A stretch of 64,000 nt of DNA. Source: Paraplanobispora siamensis. GTDB lineage: Bacteria; Actinomycetota; Actinomycetes; Streptosporangiales; Streptosporangiaceae. How positions within the stretch are numbered: position 1 is the first letter of the stretch; each line of letters opens with the position of its first letter. The stretch spans positions 33,254 to 97,253 of the forward strand of contig NZ_BOOJ01000065.1 of assembly GCF_016863175.1 (NCBI RefSeq), given 5' to 3'. Both the position numbers and the translations under genes were made by a program. The notes under the pieces were generated by a model, which was not told the origin of the DNA, searched no databases, and saw nothing but the letters and a program-made list of their open reading frames with translations. Positions 8,386 to 17,785 of the stretch are shown piece after piece.

Positions 8386-8401
8386 TTTCAGACGTCTGAA
8401 A
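8386..8401. promoter_or_regulatory. 16-bp perfect palindrome
   Basis: TTTCAGACGTCTGAAA is perfectly palindromic and AT-richer than its surroundings. It lies 147 bp before the oxidoreductase start and 38 bp after the M50 peptidase stop, both on the minus strand. No U tract follows on either strand, so an operator is more likely than a terminator. Confidence 0.5.
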
Positions 8402-8420
8402 AGTGCCGGAGGTTCGCCCG

Positions 8421-8455
8421 GACACCGGTGAACAGGCTTCAGACACCGGTGAACA
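8421..8455. repeat. 21-bp period repeat of the M50 peptidase 3' end
   Basis: GACACCGGTGAACA occurs at 8421-8434 and 8442-8455. The second copy encodes the last residues (LFTGV) of the peptidase. The other copy lies in frame just after the stop, so readthrough would add a second LFTGV. Confidence 0.7.
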
Positions 8456-9572
8456 ACCGGTTCACGTCCGACGTGGCGAGCACGCCGAAGATCTCCCCTC
8501 CGCGTTCGACCAGAAGATACTCCCCGGCGGGGCTTTCGCGCATGGCCTCGATCAGGGATTCTCCCGTCAGATCGGCGGCCAGCACCAGCGAAGGCTCGAG
8601 ATTGCGGGCCAGCGCGCCGACCGCCACCCACGGGCGGCGGTTCTCCGGGGTGGCCTCCACCGCGATCTCGTTGACGATCCCCGTCGGGCGGCCCTCGTGG
8701 TCCACCACGACGATGGCGCCCGCCTGGGCCTCGGTCGTACGGCGCAGCGCCTCGGCCAGCGGCACGTCGGCGGTGACCGCGATGGCCCGCCGGGCCAGGG
8801 CGCGCGCGTTGACGTGCGGGATGCGCGCCCGCATCCGGGCCCCGCGCAGCGCCTGCGTGGCGCCGAACCAGATGAAGGAGGCCAGCAGCACCGACCAGAT
8901 GAGCGGGCCCCAGCTCGGCTCCTGGCCGCTCATCAGCGACAGGGCGGCCGGCCAGACGACCAGGAGGACCGCCAGCCCGCGACCCACCCAGGCCGCGACG
9001 ACCGTACCGGTCCCGGAGCTGCGGGTGATCTTCCACACTCCGGCGCGCAGCATGCGGCCCCCGTCCAGCGGCAGGCCCGGCAGCAGGTTGAACACTCCGA
9101 CGATCAGGTTGGCGAGCCACAGCTGGTAGCTCAGCACGCCCAGGATCGTGTTGGGGTCCAGGAACCGGTCCAGCGCGAAGCCCGCGCCGCCCAGGCCCAG
9201 GGAGAGCAGCGGCCCGGAGAAGGCCACCATGAACTCCCTGCCCGGGGTCTGCGGCTCGCGCTCGATCTCCGAGACGCCGCCGAGCAGATAGAGCGTGATG
9301 CGCCGGACCGGCAGGCCGTACATCTTGGCGACCACGCAGTGCGCCAGCTCGTGGAGCAGCACCGAGACGTACAGCAGCACCGCGAAGACCAGCGCGACCA
9401 GGTAGGACAGGCCGGTGCTCAGCTCGGGCAGCCGCGAGACCACCGCGGGCTGGAAGGTGAAGGTGATGAACGCCGCCACGATGAACCAGGTCGGCGAGAC
9501 ATAGACCGGGATGCCGAACGGACGACCCATCCGCAGACCCGGGTTGTCCTGGCGCGGGCTCTCGCTGCTCAC
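8439..9572 (-). CDS. Site-2-type (M50) membrane metalloprotease with CBS pair
   Basis: A 377-aa intramembrane zinc protease of the S2P/Rip3 type, which cuts membrane-embedded substrates such as anti-sigma factors. HELAH (74-78) gives the zinc histidines and catalytic Glu, and NLLPGLPLDGG (162-172) supplies the third ligand D170. About six hydrophobic segments surround them. Residues about 245-375 form two CBS motifs, which usually bind adenosine ligands and regulate activity. ATG 9572 is the only sensible start. It diverges from the RecB-family gene, a neighbourhood common in actinobacteria. The 3' end is partly duplicated (8421-8455). Confidence 0.92.
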   Translation of the reverse strand: MSSESPRQDNPGLRMGRPFGIPVYVSPTWFIVAAFITFTFQPAVVSRLPELSTGLSYLVALVFAVLLYVSVLLHELAHCVVAKMYGLPVRRITLYLLGGVSEIEREPQTPGREFMVAFSGPLLSLGLGGAGFALDRFLDPNTILGVLSYQLWLANLIVGVFNLLPGLPLDGGRMLRAGVWKITRSSGTGTVVAAWVGRGLAVLLVVWPAALSLMSGQEPSWGPLIWSVLLASFIWFGATQALRGARMRARIPHVNARALARRAIAVTADVPLAEALRRTTEAQAGAIVVVDHEGRPTGIVNEIAVEATPENRRPWVAVGALARNLEPSLVLAADLTGESLIEAMRESPAGEYLLVERGGEIFGVLATSDVNRLFTGV

Positions 9573-9698
9573 CGGTGGCTCACCACTCCTCGAATCACTC
9601 GGGCTCCGGCCTCGATGCTACGCGCCCGGGGTCGCGGGGGCCGCGCCACATCTGCACTCCGGGTCCAAACTGTCGCCGCGGTGACCTACAGTGCGGAC

Positions 9699-10568
9699 AT
9701 GTCGCTGACCGAGCCCACGATCATCGGAGCGCTGTCGCCGTCCCGCGCCGGTGACTTCATGACGTGCCCGCTGCTCTACCGGTTCCGGGTGATCGACCGG
9801 CTGCCGGAGCCGCCGTCGCCCGCCGCGGTGCGCGGCACGATGGTGCACTCGGTCCTGGAGCGTCTCTACGACCTGCCGGCCCCGGCGCGCACCGTCGCCG
9901 CGGCCCTGGACCTGGTGGAGCCCCAGTGGGAGCGCCTGCTGGCGGAGGAGCCCGCCTACGGTGAGATGTTCGCCGGCGAGCGGGAGCAGGCCGAGTGGCT
10001 GGCCCAGGCCCGCGCCATGCTGGAGCGCTACTTCACGCTGGAGGACCCCCGCGTCCTGGAGCCCGCCGAGCGGGAGCTGTACGTCGAGGTGGTGCTCGAC
10101 GACGGCCTGATGCTTCGGGGTTACATCGACCGGCTGGACGTCGCGCCCACCGGCGAGGTCCGGGTGGTCGACTACAAGACCGGCAGCGCGCCGGGCCCCT
10201 CGTTCGAGGCCAAGGCGCTGTTCCAGATGAAGTTCTACGCGCTGGTGCTGTGGCGGCTGCACGGCTCGGTGCCCCGCCTGCTGCAGCTGATGTACCTCGG
10301 CGGGGCCGGTGAGGTCCTGCGCTACGCCCCCGACGAGGCCGACCTGCGCGCCACCGAGCGCAAGGTGCGGGCACTGTGGAAGGCCATCGAGCGGGCCCTG
10401 GACACCGGCGAGTGGGTGGCCAGGCCCAGCCGCCTGTGCGACTGGTGCAACTACAAGGACCTGTGCCCGGAGTTCGGCGGCACCCCTCCGCCGCTCCCGG
10501 CGCGGCAGCCGGGCGACACGGTGCGCAGCACCCGCCGCGCGACCCGGGCCGCCACCGACGAGATCTGA
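9699..10568 (+). CDS. RecB-family iron-sulfur exonuclease
   Basis: A 289-aa PD-(D/E)XK nuclease related to the RecB/AddB nuclease domain and Cas4. Motifs in order: an Arg/Tyr-rich N-terminus with Cys23, VRGTMVHSVLE (motif-I His), YIDRLD, VDYKTG and FQMKFYALVLW. The C-terminal cluster C247-x2-C250-x5-C256 with Cys23 matches a four-cysteine [4Fe-4S] site. It would degrade DNA ends during repair. The start is ATG 9699: the open frame begins far upstream, but protein similarity begins at MSLTEPTIIGALSPSRAGDF. No Shine-Dalgarno is visible and TACAGT lies seven bases before the ATG, so a leaderless mRNA is likely. Confidence 0.88.
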   Translation: MSLTEPTIIGALSPSRAGDFMTCPLLYRFRVIDRLPEPPSPAAVRGTMVHSVLERLYDLPAPARTVAAALDLVEPQWERLLAEEPAYGEMFAGEREQAEWLAQARAMLERYFTLEDPRVLEPAERELYVEVVLDDGLMLRGYIDRLDVAPTGEVRVVDYKTGSAPGPSFEAKALFQMKFYALVLWRLHGSVPRLLQLMYLGGAGEVLRYAPDEADLRATERKVRALWKAIERALDTGEWVARPSRLCDWCNYKDLCPEFGGTPPPLPARQPGDTVRSTRRATRAATDEI

Positions 10569-10607
10569 TCGGTGCCCGATCCTCATCTGATCCGCGTCTG
10601 ATCCGCA
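10563..10607. repeat. Repeated stop-codon motif after the RecB-type gene
   Basis: ATCTGATC, which carries the stop codon, recurs at 10563-10570 and 10585-10592. TCTGATCCGC repeats with an 11-bp period at 10586 and 10597. Confidence 0.6.
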
Positions 10608-10630
10608 CGTCGGGGTCATCCGAGGGGATG

Positions 10631-10646
10631 AGGGGGATTTCCCCCT
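10631..10646. terminator. Compact G/C-run hairpin
   Basis: AGGGGGATTTCCCCCT forms a 7-bp stem with a 2-base loop, 63 bp after the RecB-type gene and before the kinase promoter. It could be a terminator or an operator. Confidence 0.4.
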
Positions 10647-10688
10647 GTAGCAGGGTGGCGCGGGTGACAGGACGCCTAAATTGATTGT

Positions 10689-11999
10689 GTGCGCAACACC
10701 CTGGGCACTCCGTCCCCCCGGTCCCGCGACCGCCGGCTGGTCCCGGACGCGGTGCTCGCCGTGCTGCTGGCGGCCGCCGCGGTCCCCCTCGCCTACCTTC
10801 CCTCCCCCTTCGGCTCCTCCTACGGCGCCCCCGCCGCGCCGGACTCCCCCGGCTGGCCGGGCCTGACCCTGATCGTGGCCGGGTGCCTGGCCACGGCGTT
10901 GCGCCGCCGCCGGCCGTTCCTGATGCTCTGCCTGGTCGTCCTCGTCGACATGACGCTGGCGGCCCTGTCCGAGGGCGGCTCCCTGCTCTGGCTGGCCACG
11001 TTGTGGCTCGTCTACACGGTCGCCGCCCACCGGGGGCTGGCGCTGAGCCTGTGCGCGCTCGCGGTGGGCTTCACCGGCCGTGTGGCCTCCGGGGCGCTGC
11101 GGGGCGACCTCGGCGACTGGAGCGCGCACCTGCTGGTGATCGTGCTCGCCACGGCGCTCTGGCTGGCGGGCCGGAGCCTGCGGCTGCGCCGGGCCTACCT
11201 GTCGGAGCTGCGCGAGCGCGCCGGGCGGATGGAGCGGGCCAGGGAGGCCGACACCCGCGCGGCCAGGGCCGAGGAGCGCTCCCGCATCGCCAGGGAGCTG
11301 CACGACGTGGTCGCCCACCACGTGAGCGTGATGACCGTCCAGGCCGCCGCGGCCCGCCGGGTCCTGGCCAGCAACCCCGACGGGGCGCGCGAGGCGCTGT
11401 CGGCCATCGAGAAGATGGGCCGCACCGCGATGGCCGAGATGCGCAACATCGTGGGCGTGCTGCGGACCGACCAGGGCGCCCCCGCCGAGCGCGAGCCGCA
11501 GCCCGGCGTGCACGGGATCCCCTCCCTGGTCGCCCAGATGCGCGAGGCGGGCCTGTCCACGCAGCTGAGCATGGTGGACGCCTGCGGCGCGCCCGCGGAC
11601 GGCGGGGACCACGGCGGGGACCGGTTCGGGCCGCTGCCGCCGGGGGTGGACCTGGCCGCCTACCGCCTGGTCCAGGAGGCGCTCACCAACAGCCTGCGCC
11701 ACGCGGGCGCGGGCGCGCACGCCTGGGTGACCGTACGGCACGAGCCGGGCGAGCTGACCGTCCACGTCGAGGACGACGGCCGGGGGGCGCATGTGGACCG
11801 CACCGCGGACGGCCCGGCGGACCGGGGCCGGGACGAGGGCGGGCGCGCCGGGGGCGGGCGGGCCGCGGCCGAGCGGATCGGCCACGGATTGGTCGGCATT
11901 CGTGAGCGGGTCGCACTCTATGGTGGAATTCTGAGGATCGGCCCGCGTCCGGAGGGCGGATTCGAGGTAAGAGCCCGGTTCCCTCTCAAGGACTCATGA
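10689..11999 (+). CDS. NarL-type sensor histidine kinase
   Basis: A 436-aa membrane kinase. Residues about 18-165 contain four to five hydrophobic helices with little extracytoplasmic loop. A coiled linker follows, then the HisKA_3 box RIARELHDVVAHHV with phospho-acceptor H205, and a C-terminal HATPase_c domain (EALTNSLRHAG N-box; DDGRG). A low-complexity Gly/Arg/Asp insert (about 385-405) interrupts the ATP lid before GHGLVGIRERV. It phosphorylates the response regulator whose gene overlaps it by ATGA. GTG 10689 has TAAATT six bases upstream and no ribosome site, suggesting a leaderless transcript. The stimulus is unknown; the short loops suggest membrane or envelope sensing. Confidence 0.9.
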   Translation: MRNTLGTPSPRSRDRRLVPDAVLAVLLAAAAVPLAYLPSPFGSSYGAPAAPDSPGWPGLTLIVAGCLATALRRRRPFLMLCLVVLVDMTLAALSEGGSLLWLATLWLVYTVAAHRGLALSLCALAVGFTGRVASGALRGDLGDWSAHLLVIVLATALWLAGRSLRLRRAYLSELRERAGRMERAREADTRAARAEERSRIARELHDVVAHHVSVMTVQAAAARRVLASNPDGAREALSAIEKMGRTAMAEMRNIVGVLRTDQGAPAEREPQPGVHGIPSLVAQMREAGLSTQLSMVDACGAPADGGDHGGDRFGPLPPGVDLAAYRLVQEALTNSLRHAGAGAHAWVTVRHEPGELTVHVEDDGRGAHVDRTADGPADRGRDEGGRAGGGRAAAERIGHGLVGIRERVALYGGILRIGPRPEGGFEVRARFPLKDS

Positions 12000-12682
12000 T
12001 GACGATCAGAGTGTTGCTGGTGGACGACCAGCCACTGCTGCGCACCGGCTTCCGGCTCATCCTGGAGGCCGAGCCCGACGTCACGGTGGTCGGCGAGGCG
12101 GGCGACGGCAAGGCCGCGCAGGACCAGTCGCGGGCGCTGCTGCCCGACGTGGTGCTGATGGACATCCGGATGCCCGGCGTCGACGGCATCGAGGCGACCC
12201 GCAGGATCGTCCGCGAGGCCCCGGGCGGCGCCCACGTGCCCCGGGTGCTGGTGCTGACCACCTTCGACCTGGACGAGTACATCGTGGAGGCGCTGCGCGC
12301 CGGGGCCAGCGGCTTCCTGCTCAAGGACGTCCCGCCGGACGAGCTGGTGCAGGCCATCCGGGTGGTCGCCGCGGGCGACGCCATCGTCGCCCCGAGCGTC
12401 ACCCGGCGGCTGCTGGACAAGTTCGGCGCCCGGCTCCCCTCGGCCCACCAGCAGTCCACCCCGGCCCGCCTGGACCGGCTCACCGAGCGGGAGCTGGAGG
12501 TGCTGCGGCTGATCGCCCGCGGCATGTCCAACGCCGAGATCGCCGCCGAGCTGGTGGTGAGCGAGACCACGGTCAAGACCCACGTCGGCAACGTGCTCAC
12601 CAAGCTGAACCTGCGCGACCGCGTCCAGGCCGTGGTCCTGGCCTACGAGACCGGGCTGATCACCCCCGGTGCCATCCCGTAA
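11996..12682 (+). CDS. NarL/FixJ-type response regulator
   Basis: A 228-aa DNA-binding partner of the preceding kinase. The receiver domain has acidic pocket D10/D11, phospho-acceptor D56 (VLMDIRMPG), a conserved TTFD and K of LLKDVPPDEL. The C-terminal LuxR-type HTH (about 160-225) contains LTERELEVLRLIARGMSNAE and a TTVKTHVGNVL recognition helix. ATG 11996 overlaps the kinase stop (ATGA), so the two are translationally coupled. Targets are not evident. Confidence 0.93.
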   Translation: MMTIRVLLVDDQPLLRTGFRLILEAEPDVTVVGEAGDGKAAQDQSRALLPDVVLMDIRMPGVDGIEATRRIVREAPGGAHVPRVLVLTTFDLDEYIVEALRAGASGFLLKDVPPDELVQAIRVVAAGDAIVAPSVTRRLLDKFGARLPSAHQQSTPARLDRLTERELEVLRLIARGMSNAEIAAELVVSETTVKTHVGNVLTKLNLRDRVQAVVLAYETGLITPGAIP

Positions 12683-12764
12683 CCGGCCCGGCGGGTCACC
12701 GCCTGATCGATCCCGGCGCCATCCTGTGACCGGCGATCCGCTGACCGGCCCGGCGGGTCCCCGC
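12656..12764. repeat. Decayed tandem copy of the response-regulator 3' end
   Basis: The last 27 bases of the response-regulator gene plus 20 bp downstream (12656-12702) are repeated at 12703-12764 with point changes and a 15-bp insertion. The stop codon itself is copied (CCGTAA, then CTGTGA). Confidence 0.7.
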
Positions 12765-12966
12765 GGAGGCGCACGCCATCCGGTCCCCGCCGGCGCATAC
12801 GCGCTGTGAGGCGGCGCGGGCAAGCCTCTCCCGCGACCGCTCCCGTTCTGCAACCGCCCCGCTACTGACAGGCATCCGTCGGGCGGTTGCATGGACGGGA
12901 ACTTCCTGCCGTGACACCTGTTTCCGGCACCCGCGCGGGGCCGGGACACCGCCTGGACAAGAGGCC

Positions 12967-14583
12967 ATGAACCGTTCGCTCACCACCGCAGGCCGCCCGG
13001 CCGCCGGACGGTCCGGCGTGCGCGGACGTCGCCTGCCACCCGCGTGGGTCTGCTGCCTCCTGGCCGGTGCCGGCCTGATCGCCCTGTACTACGCCTTCCC
13101 GTTCCTCGGCGCGTCCGACGACGTGCAGTCGGGGCTGTACTGCGTGATCAGCGGGGGATCCGCGGTCGTCATCGCCGCCGGGATCCGGTGGCGGCGGCCG
13201 CGGGCGAGGCTCGCCTGGTGGCTGCTGGCGGCCAGCCAGGTGATGTACACCCTGGGGGACCTGACCTACTCGTTCATGCCGGGCGACCCGGGCACGAGCT
13301 ATCCGCTGCTGGCCAACATCTTCTATCTTCTGCAGTACCCCCCTCTGGCACTGGCGCTCATCCTGCTCATCAGGCGCCGCACGCCCGGGGGCGACGTCCC
13401 GGCCATGATCGACTCCTTCGTCATCTCGATCGGCGCCGCCCTGCTGTACTGGATGTTCCTGATCGGCCCGGTGATGGTCACCTCGTCCCTCTCCCCGTCC
13501 GACCAGTTCGCCACGCTGGCCTTCCCGGTGGTGGACCTGCTGGTGCTGGCGCTGTCGCTGCGCCTGGTGTTCGGCGGGGGCGAGCGGAGCCGGTCCTACC
13601 ACCTGCTGATCGGCTTCCTCTCACTGGTCCTGGTGGCCGACATCGGCTACGGGATGCAGGCCCTGTTCGGCCGGTACATCCCCGGCACCGCGCTGGACCT
13701 CGGCTGGCTGAGCGGTTACGTGCTGCTCGGCTCGGCCGCGCTGCACCCGTCGATGGCCAGGATGGGCGAGCAGGTGCCGGCCCGGCCCGCGGAGGCCTCC
13801 CGCTACCGGCTCGTCCTGCTGGCCAGCGCGACCCTCATGGCGCCGATGGTCCTGCTCGTGCGCTACCTGCAGGACGGCAACATGGAGCTGCTGGTGCTGG
13901 CCGCCGCCTCGGCCTCCCTGTTCCTGCTGGTCATGGCCCGCATGTCCGGGCTGATCGCCGCCCAGCGGCGGCTGGCCATGACCGACGCGCTCACCGGTCT
14001 GAGCACGCGGCGGCTGCTGGAGGAGAGCATGCGCGGCGAGATCTCCCGCTCCGGCCGCCACGGCACCACGCTGGGCCTGCTGCTCATCGACGTGGACCAC
14101 TTCAAGCGGGTCAACGACACCTTCGGCCATCCCGCCGGGGACGCGGTCCTGGCCGAGACGGCGCGGCGCATCCGCGCGGTCTGCCGGGACGGCGACCTGG
14201 CCGCCCGCTTCGGCGGCGAGGAGTTCGCGGTCCTGGCGCCGCACACCACGCAGGCGGGGCTGGCCCTGCTCGCCGAACGCATCCGCGCCGTGGTGGCCGC
14301 CGCCCCCGTGGCCGCCGACGAGTCCACCGGCGTGCCCGTCACCGCCTCGGTGGGCGGCGCGATCATGCCGCTGCACGCCCGGACGGCCGACGACCTCATC
14401 CGGATCGCCGACGAGGCGCTGTACGCCGCCAAGAACGCCGGCCGCAACCGGGTCCTGATCGGCCCCCTCCCCCAGACCTCCGCCGAACCCGGCGCCGGAC
14501 CCGCCGCCGGGCCCGTCCGGGCGGCCGGTGGACCCGGCCACGGGCCCGCGGAGGAGCCCGAGCGTTTCCGCCCCGTGGCCTGA
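12967..14583 (+). CDS. Membrane diguanylate cyclase (GGDEF)
   Basis: A 538-aa enzyme making c-di-GMP from two GTP. Residues about 20-330 contain roughly nine hydrophobic helices forming a MASE-like sensor. The GGDEF domain covers about 345-500, with active-site GGEEF at 416-420 and an inhibitory I-site RDGD (407-410) exactly five residues before it, so feedback inhibition is expected. There is no EAL domain. The C-terminal 35 residues are Pro/Gly/Ala-rich. ATG 12967 has a weak AAGAGG two bases before it. It stands alone between the two-component pair and the ABC operon. Confidence 0.93.
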   Translation: MNRSLTTAGRPAAGRSGVRGRRLPPAWVCCLLAGAGLIALYYAFPFLGASDDVQSGLYCVISGGSAVVIAAGIRWRRPRARLAWWLLAASQVMYTLGDLTYSFMPGDPGTSYPLLANIFYLLQYPPLALALILLIRRRTPGGDVPAMIDSFVISIGAALLYWMFLIGPVMVTSSLSPSDQFATLAFPVVDLLVLALSLRLVFGGGERSRSYHLLIGFLSLVLVADIGYGMQALFGRYIPGTALDLGWLSGYVLLGSAALHPSMARMGEQVPARPAEASRYRLVLLASATLMAPMVLLVRYLQDGNMELLVLAAASASLFLLVMARMSGLIAAQRRLAMTDALTGLSTRRLLEESMRGEISRSGRHGTTLGLLLIDVDHFKRVNDTFGHPAGDAVLAETARRIRAVCRDGDLAARFGGEEFAVLAPHTTQAGLALLAERIRAVVAAAPVAADESTGVPVTASVGGAIMPLHARTADDLIRIADEALYAAKNAGRNRVLIGPLPQTSAEPGAGPAAGPVRAAGGPGHGPAEEPERFRPVA

Positions 14584-14631
14584 CCTCCCGGCGAACGGCT
14601 CCGCCCCGCGGCCCGGCCCCGCGGGAGCGGG

Positions 14632-15783
14632 TCACTGCACGGCGGGGGCGCCCACCTCGGTGGCGGTGGGGTCCTGGGCGCTCGCGGCGGCCCGGATCGT
14701 CCCCGTGGCGATCTCCTCCGCCCAGTGGCAGGCGACCTTGCGGCCGGGGCGCATCTCCCGCAGGTCCGGTGACTCCTCGGCGCAGCGCGTCGGCTGGCGG
14801 AAGGGGCAGCGGGTGTGGAAGCGGCAGCCGGGCGGCACGTCCACCGGGGAGGGCAGGTCGCCGGTGAGCAGGATCCTGCGCCTGCGCTCCTCCACCTCGG
14901 GGTCCGGGATGGGGATCGCCGACATCAGGGCGATCGTGTAGGGGTGCAGCGGCTCGGCGTACAGCTCGTCGGAGGGGGCCTCCTCCACCAGCGCGCCCAG
15001 GTACATCACCCCGATGACGTCGCTGACGTGCCGGACGACGGCCAGGTCGTGGGCGACCACGACGTAGGTCAGGCCGAGCTGCTCCTGCAGATCCTCCAGG
15101 AGGTTGACGATCTGCGCCTGGATCGAGACGTCCAGCGCGGAGACCGGCTCGTCGGCGATGATCAGGTCGGGGTTGAGGGCGATCGCCCTGGCGATGCCGA
15201 CGCGCTGGCGCTGCCCTCCGGAGAACTCGTGCGGATAGCGGCCCGCCGCCCCCGCCGGCAGCCCCACGATGTCCAGCAGCTCGCGCACCCGCTTCGACCT
15301 GTCGCCGGGGAAGCCGTGGGCGCGCAGCGGCTCGGTGAGCGCCGACTCCACGCTCTGGCGGGGGTCGAGGCTGGCCAGCGGGTCCTGGAAGACCATCTGC
15401 ATGTTCCTCCGCAGGCGGCGCATGGGCTCCGGTCCCTGCAGGGCCAGATTGACGCCGTCGAACACGACGGTCCCGGCGGTGGGCTCGACCAGGCGCAGCA
15501 CGGCCTTGCCCAGGGTGCTCTTGCCGCAGCCGGACTCCCCCACCAGGCCGTAGGTCATGCCGCGCCGCACCTCGAGGTCGACCCCGTCCACGGCGCGCAC
15601 GTGGCCGACGACCCGCTGCAGCAGCGTCCCCTTGCGGATGGGGAAGTGCACCTTCAGCCCGCGCACGGACAGCAGCGGCTCACCGGGGACCGCCGCGCCG
15701 TTCGAAGGCGCGGGCCCGGCCGATCCCGCGGCGCCGTCCGGGGGCGCCGGCTCACCGGGCTCCGCCGTACCGTTGGAGGTCAT
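14632..15783 (-). CDS. Peptide/nickel-type ABC transporter ATPase (second ATPase, operon 1)
   Basis: A 383-aa DppF/OppF-type ATPase powering import of peptides or similar solutes. An N-terminal Pro/Gly-rich tail of about 35 residues precedes [11 protein letters not shown]. Walker A is GESGCGKST, then Q-loop [10 protein letters not shown], signature SGGQRQR, Walker B LIIADEP and H-loop AHDL. The C-terminal oligopeptide-transporter region has CRFHTRCP and two further Cys, which bind [4Fe-4S] in some relatives. ATG 15783 overlaps the upstream stop (ATGA). It is last in the SBP-permease-permease-ATPase-ATPase operon and converges with the diguanylate cyclase gene. Confidence 0.93.
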   Translation of the reverse strand: MTSNGTAEPGEPAPPDGAAGSAGPAPSNGAAVPGEPLLSVRGLKVHFPIRKGTLLQRVVGHVRAVDGVDLEVRRGMTYGLVGESGCGKSTLGKAVLRLVEPTAGTVVFDGVNLALQGPEPMRRLRRNMQMVFQDPLASLDPRQSVESALTEPLRAHGFPGDRSKRVRELLDIVGLPAGAAGRYPHEFSGGQRQRVGIARAIALNPDLIIADEPVSALDVSIQAQIVNLLEDLQEQLGLTYVVVAHDLAVVRHVSDVIGVMYLGALVEEAPSDELYAEPLHPYTIALMSAIPIPDPEVEERRRRILLTGDLPSPVDVPPGCRFHTRCPFRQPTRCAEESPDLREMRPGRKVACHWAEEIATGTIRAAASAQDPTATEVGAPAVQ

Positions 15784-16772
15784 CGGGGGGTCACCTCCCG
15801 CACCGGGCCGGACCGCAGCGGGTTGAAGCAGCGCAGCCCGTGGTGCCCGCCCAGCAGCTCGGGGGTCGCGGAGGTGCACTCCTCCACCCGGTTGGGGCAG
15901 CGGGGCGCGAACGCGCAGCCCCGGTCCCAGGGGATGGTGTCGCGGGGCGAGCCGGCGATGGGTTCCAGGCGCGTGCCGCGCGGCTGGTCCAGGCGGGGCA
16001 CCGAGGCGAGCAGGCCGCCGGTGTAGGGGTGGCGGGGCGCGCCGAACAGGTCGTGGCGGGACGCCCGCTCGACGATGCGGCCGGCGTACATGACGTGGAC
16101 GGTGTCGCACATCCCGGCGACCACGCCCAGATCGTGGGTGATCAGGATGAGCGCGGTCCCGGACTCGGCCACCAGCGTCTTGAGCAGTTCCAGGATCTGC
16201 GCCTGGATGGTGACGTCCAGCGCCGTGGTGGGCTCGTCGGCGATCAGCAGCCGGGGGCGGCAGGCCAGCGCGGTGGCGATGAGCGCCCGCTGCCGCATGC
16301 CCCCGGACAGCTGGTGGGGATACTCCCGCAGCCGCCGGGAGGGGTCGGGGATGCCCACCCTGCGCAGCAGGTCCCCGGCCTCTTTGCGGGCTTCGCCCTC
16401 GTTCAGGCCACGGTGGCGCACCAGCACCTCGGTCACCTGCGTGCCGACGGGCACCACGGGGTTCAGCGAGGTCATCGGGTCCTGGAAGACGACGGCCAGC
16501 TCCCTGCCCCGCAGGGTGCGCAGCTTGTCGGGGGGCAGGGAGAGCAGCTCGGTCCCGTCGAAGGACACGCTCCCCTCCACCCGCACGCCGCGCCGGGGCA
16601 GCAGCCCCATGACAGCCAGGGAGGTGACGGACTTGCCGCAGCCCGACTCCCCCACCAGGCCGACGGTCTCGCCGGGGGCCACCGAGAAGCCGACGCCGTC
16701 CACGGCGCGCACGTCGGGGCGGCCCCGCTGCCGGAAGACCACCGTCAGGTCCTCGACTCGCAGAAGAGTCAC
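15780..16772 (-). CDS. Peptide/nickel-type ABC transporter ATPase (first ATPase, operon 1)
   Basis: A 330-aa DppD/OppD-type ATPase, partner of the downstream ATPase. It shows GESGCGKSV (Walker A), [10 protein letters not shown] (Q-loop), LSGGMRQR (signature), [12 protein letters not shown] (Walker B/D-loop) and the ITHDLGVV switch histidine. A C-terminal [16 protein letters not shown] segment carries the family cysteine cluster. The start is GTG 16772, three bases after the permease stop. Confidence 0.93.
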   Translation of the reverse strand: MTLLRVEDLTVVFRQRGRPDVRAVDGVGFSVAPGETVGLVGESGCGKSVTSLAVMGLLPRRGVRVEGSVSFDGTELLSLPPDKLRTLRGRELAVVFQDPMTSLNPVVPVGTQVTEVLVRHRGLNEGEARKEAGDLLRRVGIPDPSRRLREYPHQLSGGMRQRALIATALACRPRLLIADEPTTALDVTIQAQILELLKTLVAESGTALILITHDLGVVAGMCDTVHVMYAGRIVERASRHDLFGAPRHPYTGGLLASVPRLDQPRGTRLEPIAGSPRDTIPWDRGCAFAPRCPNRVEECTSATPELLGGHHGLRCFNPLRSGPVREVTPR

Positions 16773-16775
16773 ATG

Positions 16776-17672
16776 TCACCGCCGGTACTTGGGATCGAGG
16801 GCCTCGCGCAGCGACTCGCCCAGCAGGGTGAAGCCGAGCGCGGCGATGATGATGGCCAGGCCGGGGAAGACCGCCAGCAGCGGGGCGCTGGACAGATAGC
16901 GCTGGGTGTCGGCCAGCATCCGGCCCCACTCGGGGATGCTCGGGTCGTTGCTGGACAGGCCCAGGAAGGCCAGGCCGGCCGCGTCCACGATGGCGACGGC
17001 CAGGGTGAGCGTGCCCTGCACGATGACCGGGGTCAGCGAGTTGGGCAGGACGTGGCCGAGCACGATCCGCCGCCGCCGTACCCCCACCGCCTTGGCGGCC
17101 AGCACGTAGTCCGACTGGCGCTGGGCCAGCATCTGGCCGCGCAGCAGCCGGGCGAAGATCGGGACGTTGACCACCGCGATGGCGATCATCACCGCGTCCA
17201 GGCCCGAGCCGAGCATGGCGGCGATGCCGATGGCGAACAGCAGGCCGGGAACCGACAGCATGATGTCGACCAGGCGCATCACCACGCCGTCCACCCAGCC
17301 GCCGAAGGCCCCGGCCAGCAGGCCCAGCACCATCCCGCCGACCAGGCCCAGCAGCAGTGACACCACCCCGATGACCAGGGACCAGCGGGCCCCCCACAGG
17401 ACCCGGGAGAACTCGTCGCGGCCCAGGTCGTCCAGGCCGAACCAGTGCTCGGCCGAGGGGCCGGGGATGGAGGTGGGGGTGACCTGGCCGACCGGCTTGT
17501 CCGGCGGGTACGGCGCCAGCCAGGGGGCCAGCAGCGCGAGCGCGACGAACATGATCACCAAGATGGCGCCGACGATCGCGACGGGGTTGCGGCGCAGCCG
17601 CCGCCAGGCGTCCCTGCCGAGGCCGCCGCCGGTCTCCTCGGGGGCGACGGTCTCCACCTGGGCCAGGCTCAT
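16776..17672 (-). CDS. ABC transporter permease, DppC type (operon 1)
   Basis: A 298-aa inner-membrane permease with about six helices. It has the N-terminal OppC segment ([20 protein letters not shown]) and the binding-protein-dependent transport core with an EAA-like loop ([25 protein letters not shown]) that contacts the ATPases. It pairs with the DppB-type permease upstream. ATG 17672 is chosen; 103 bp separate it from that gene. Confidence 0.92.
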   Translation of the reverse strand: MSLAQVETVAPEETGGGLGRDAWRRLRRNPVAIVGAILVIMFVALALLAPWLAPYPPDKPVGQVTPTSIPGPSAEHWFGLDDLGRDEFSRVLWGARWSLVIGVVSLLLGLVGGMVLGLLAGAFGGWVDGVVMRLVDIMLSVPGLLFAIGIAAMLGSGLDAVMIAIAVVNVPIFARLLRGQMLAQRQSDYVLAAKAVGVRRRRIVLGHVLPNSLTPVIVQGTLTLAVAIVDAAGLAFLGLSSNDPSIPEWGRMLADTQRYLSSAPLLAVFPGLAIIIAALGFTLLGESLREALDPKYRR

Positions 17673-17743
17673 GCGCCGCTCCTCTCCCGGCGGGCCGCCG
17701 GCCGGTCCGGCCGGTTCCCACCCATGCCATCCCCGGATCGGCG

Positions 17744-17785
17744 CCCGCTCACGCCGCCTCCGGACGGGTGCCCGCTCACGCCGCC
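17744..17785. repeat. 27-bp period duplication of a permease 3' end with stop codon
   Basis: CCCGCTCACGCCGCC occurs at 17744-17758 and 17771-17785. The second contains the DppB stop codon, and the other repeats it in frame nine codons downstream of the gene. Confidence 0.65.

Noticed and set aside
8403..10568. 721-residue open frame including the RecB-type gene
   Set aside because: The first two thirds are antisense to the M50 peptidase; only the part from 9699 shows nuclease motifs.
12683..12966. c-di-GMP riboswitch before the diguanylate cyclase
   Set aside because: No GEMM core is present; the gap is explained by the decayed copy of the upstream gene end plus ordinary sequence.
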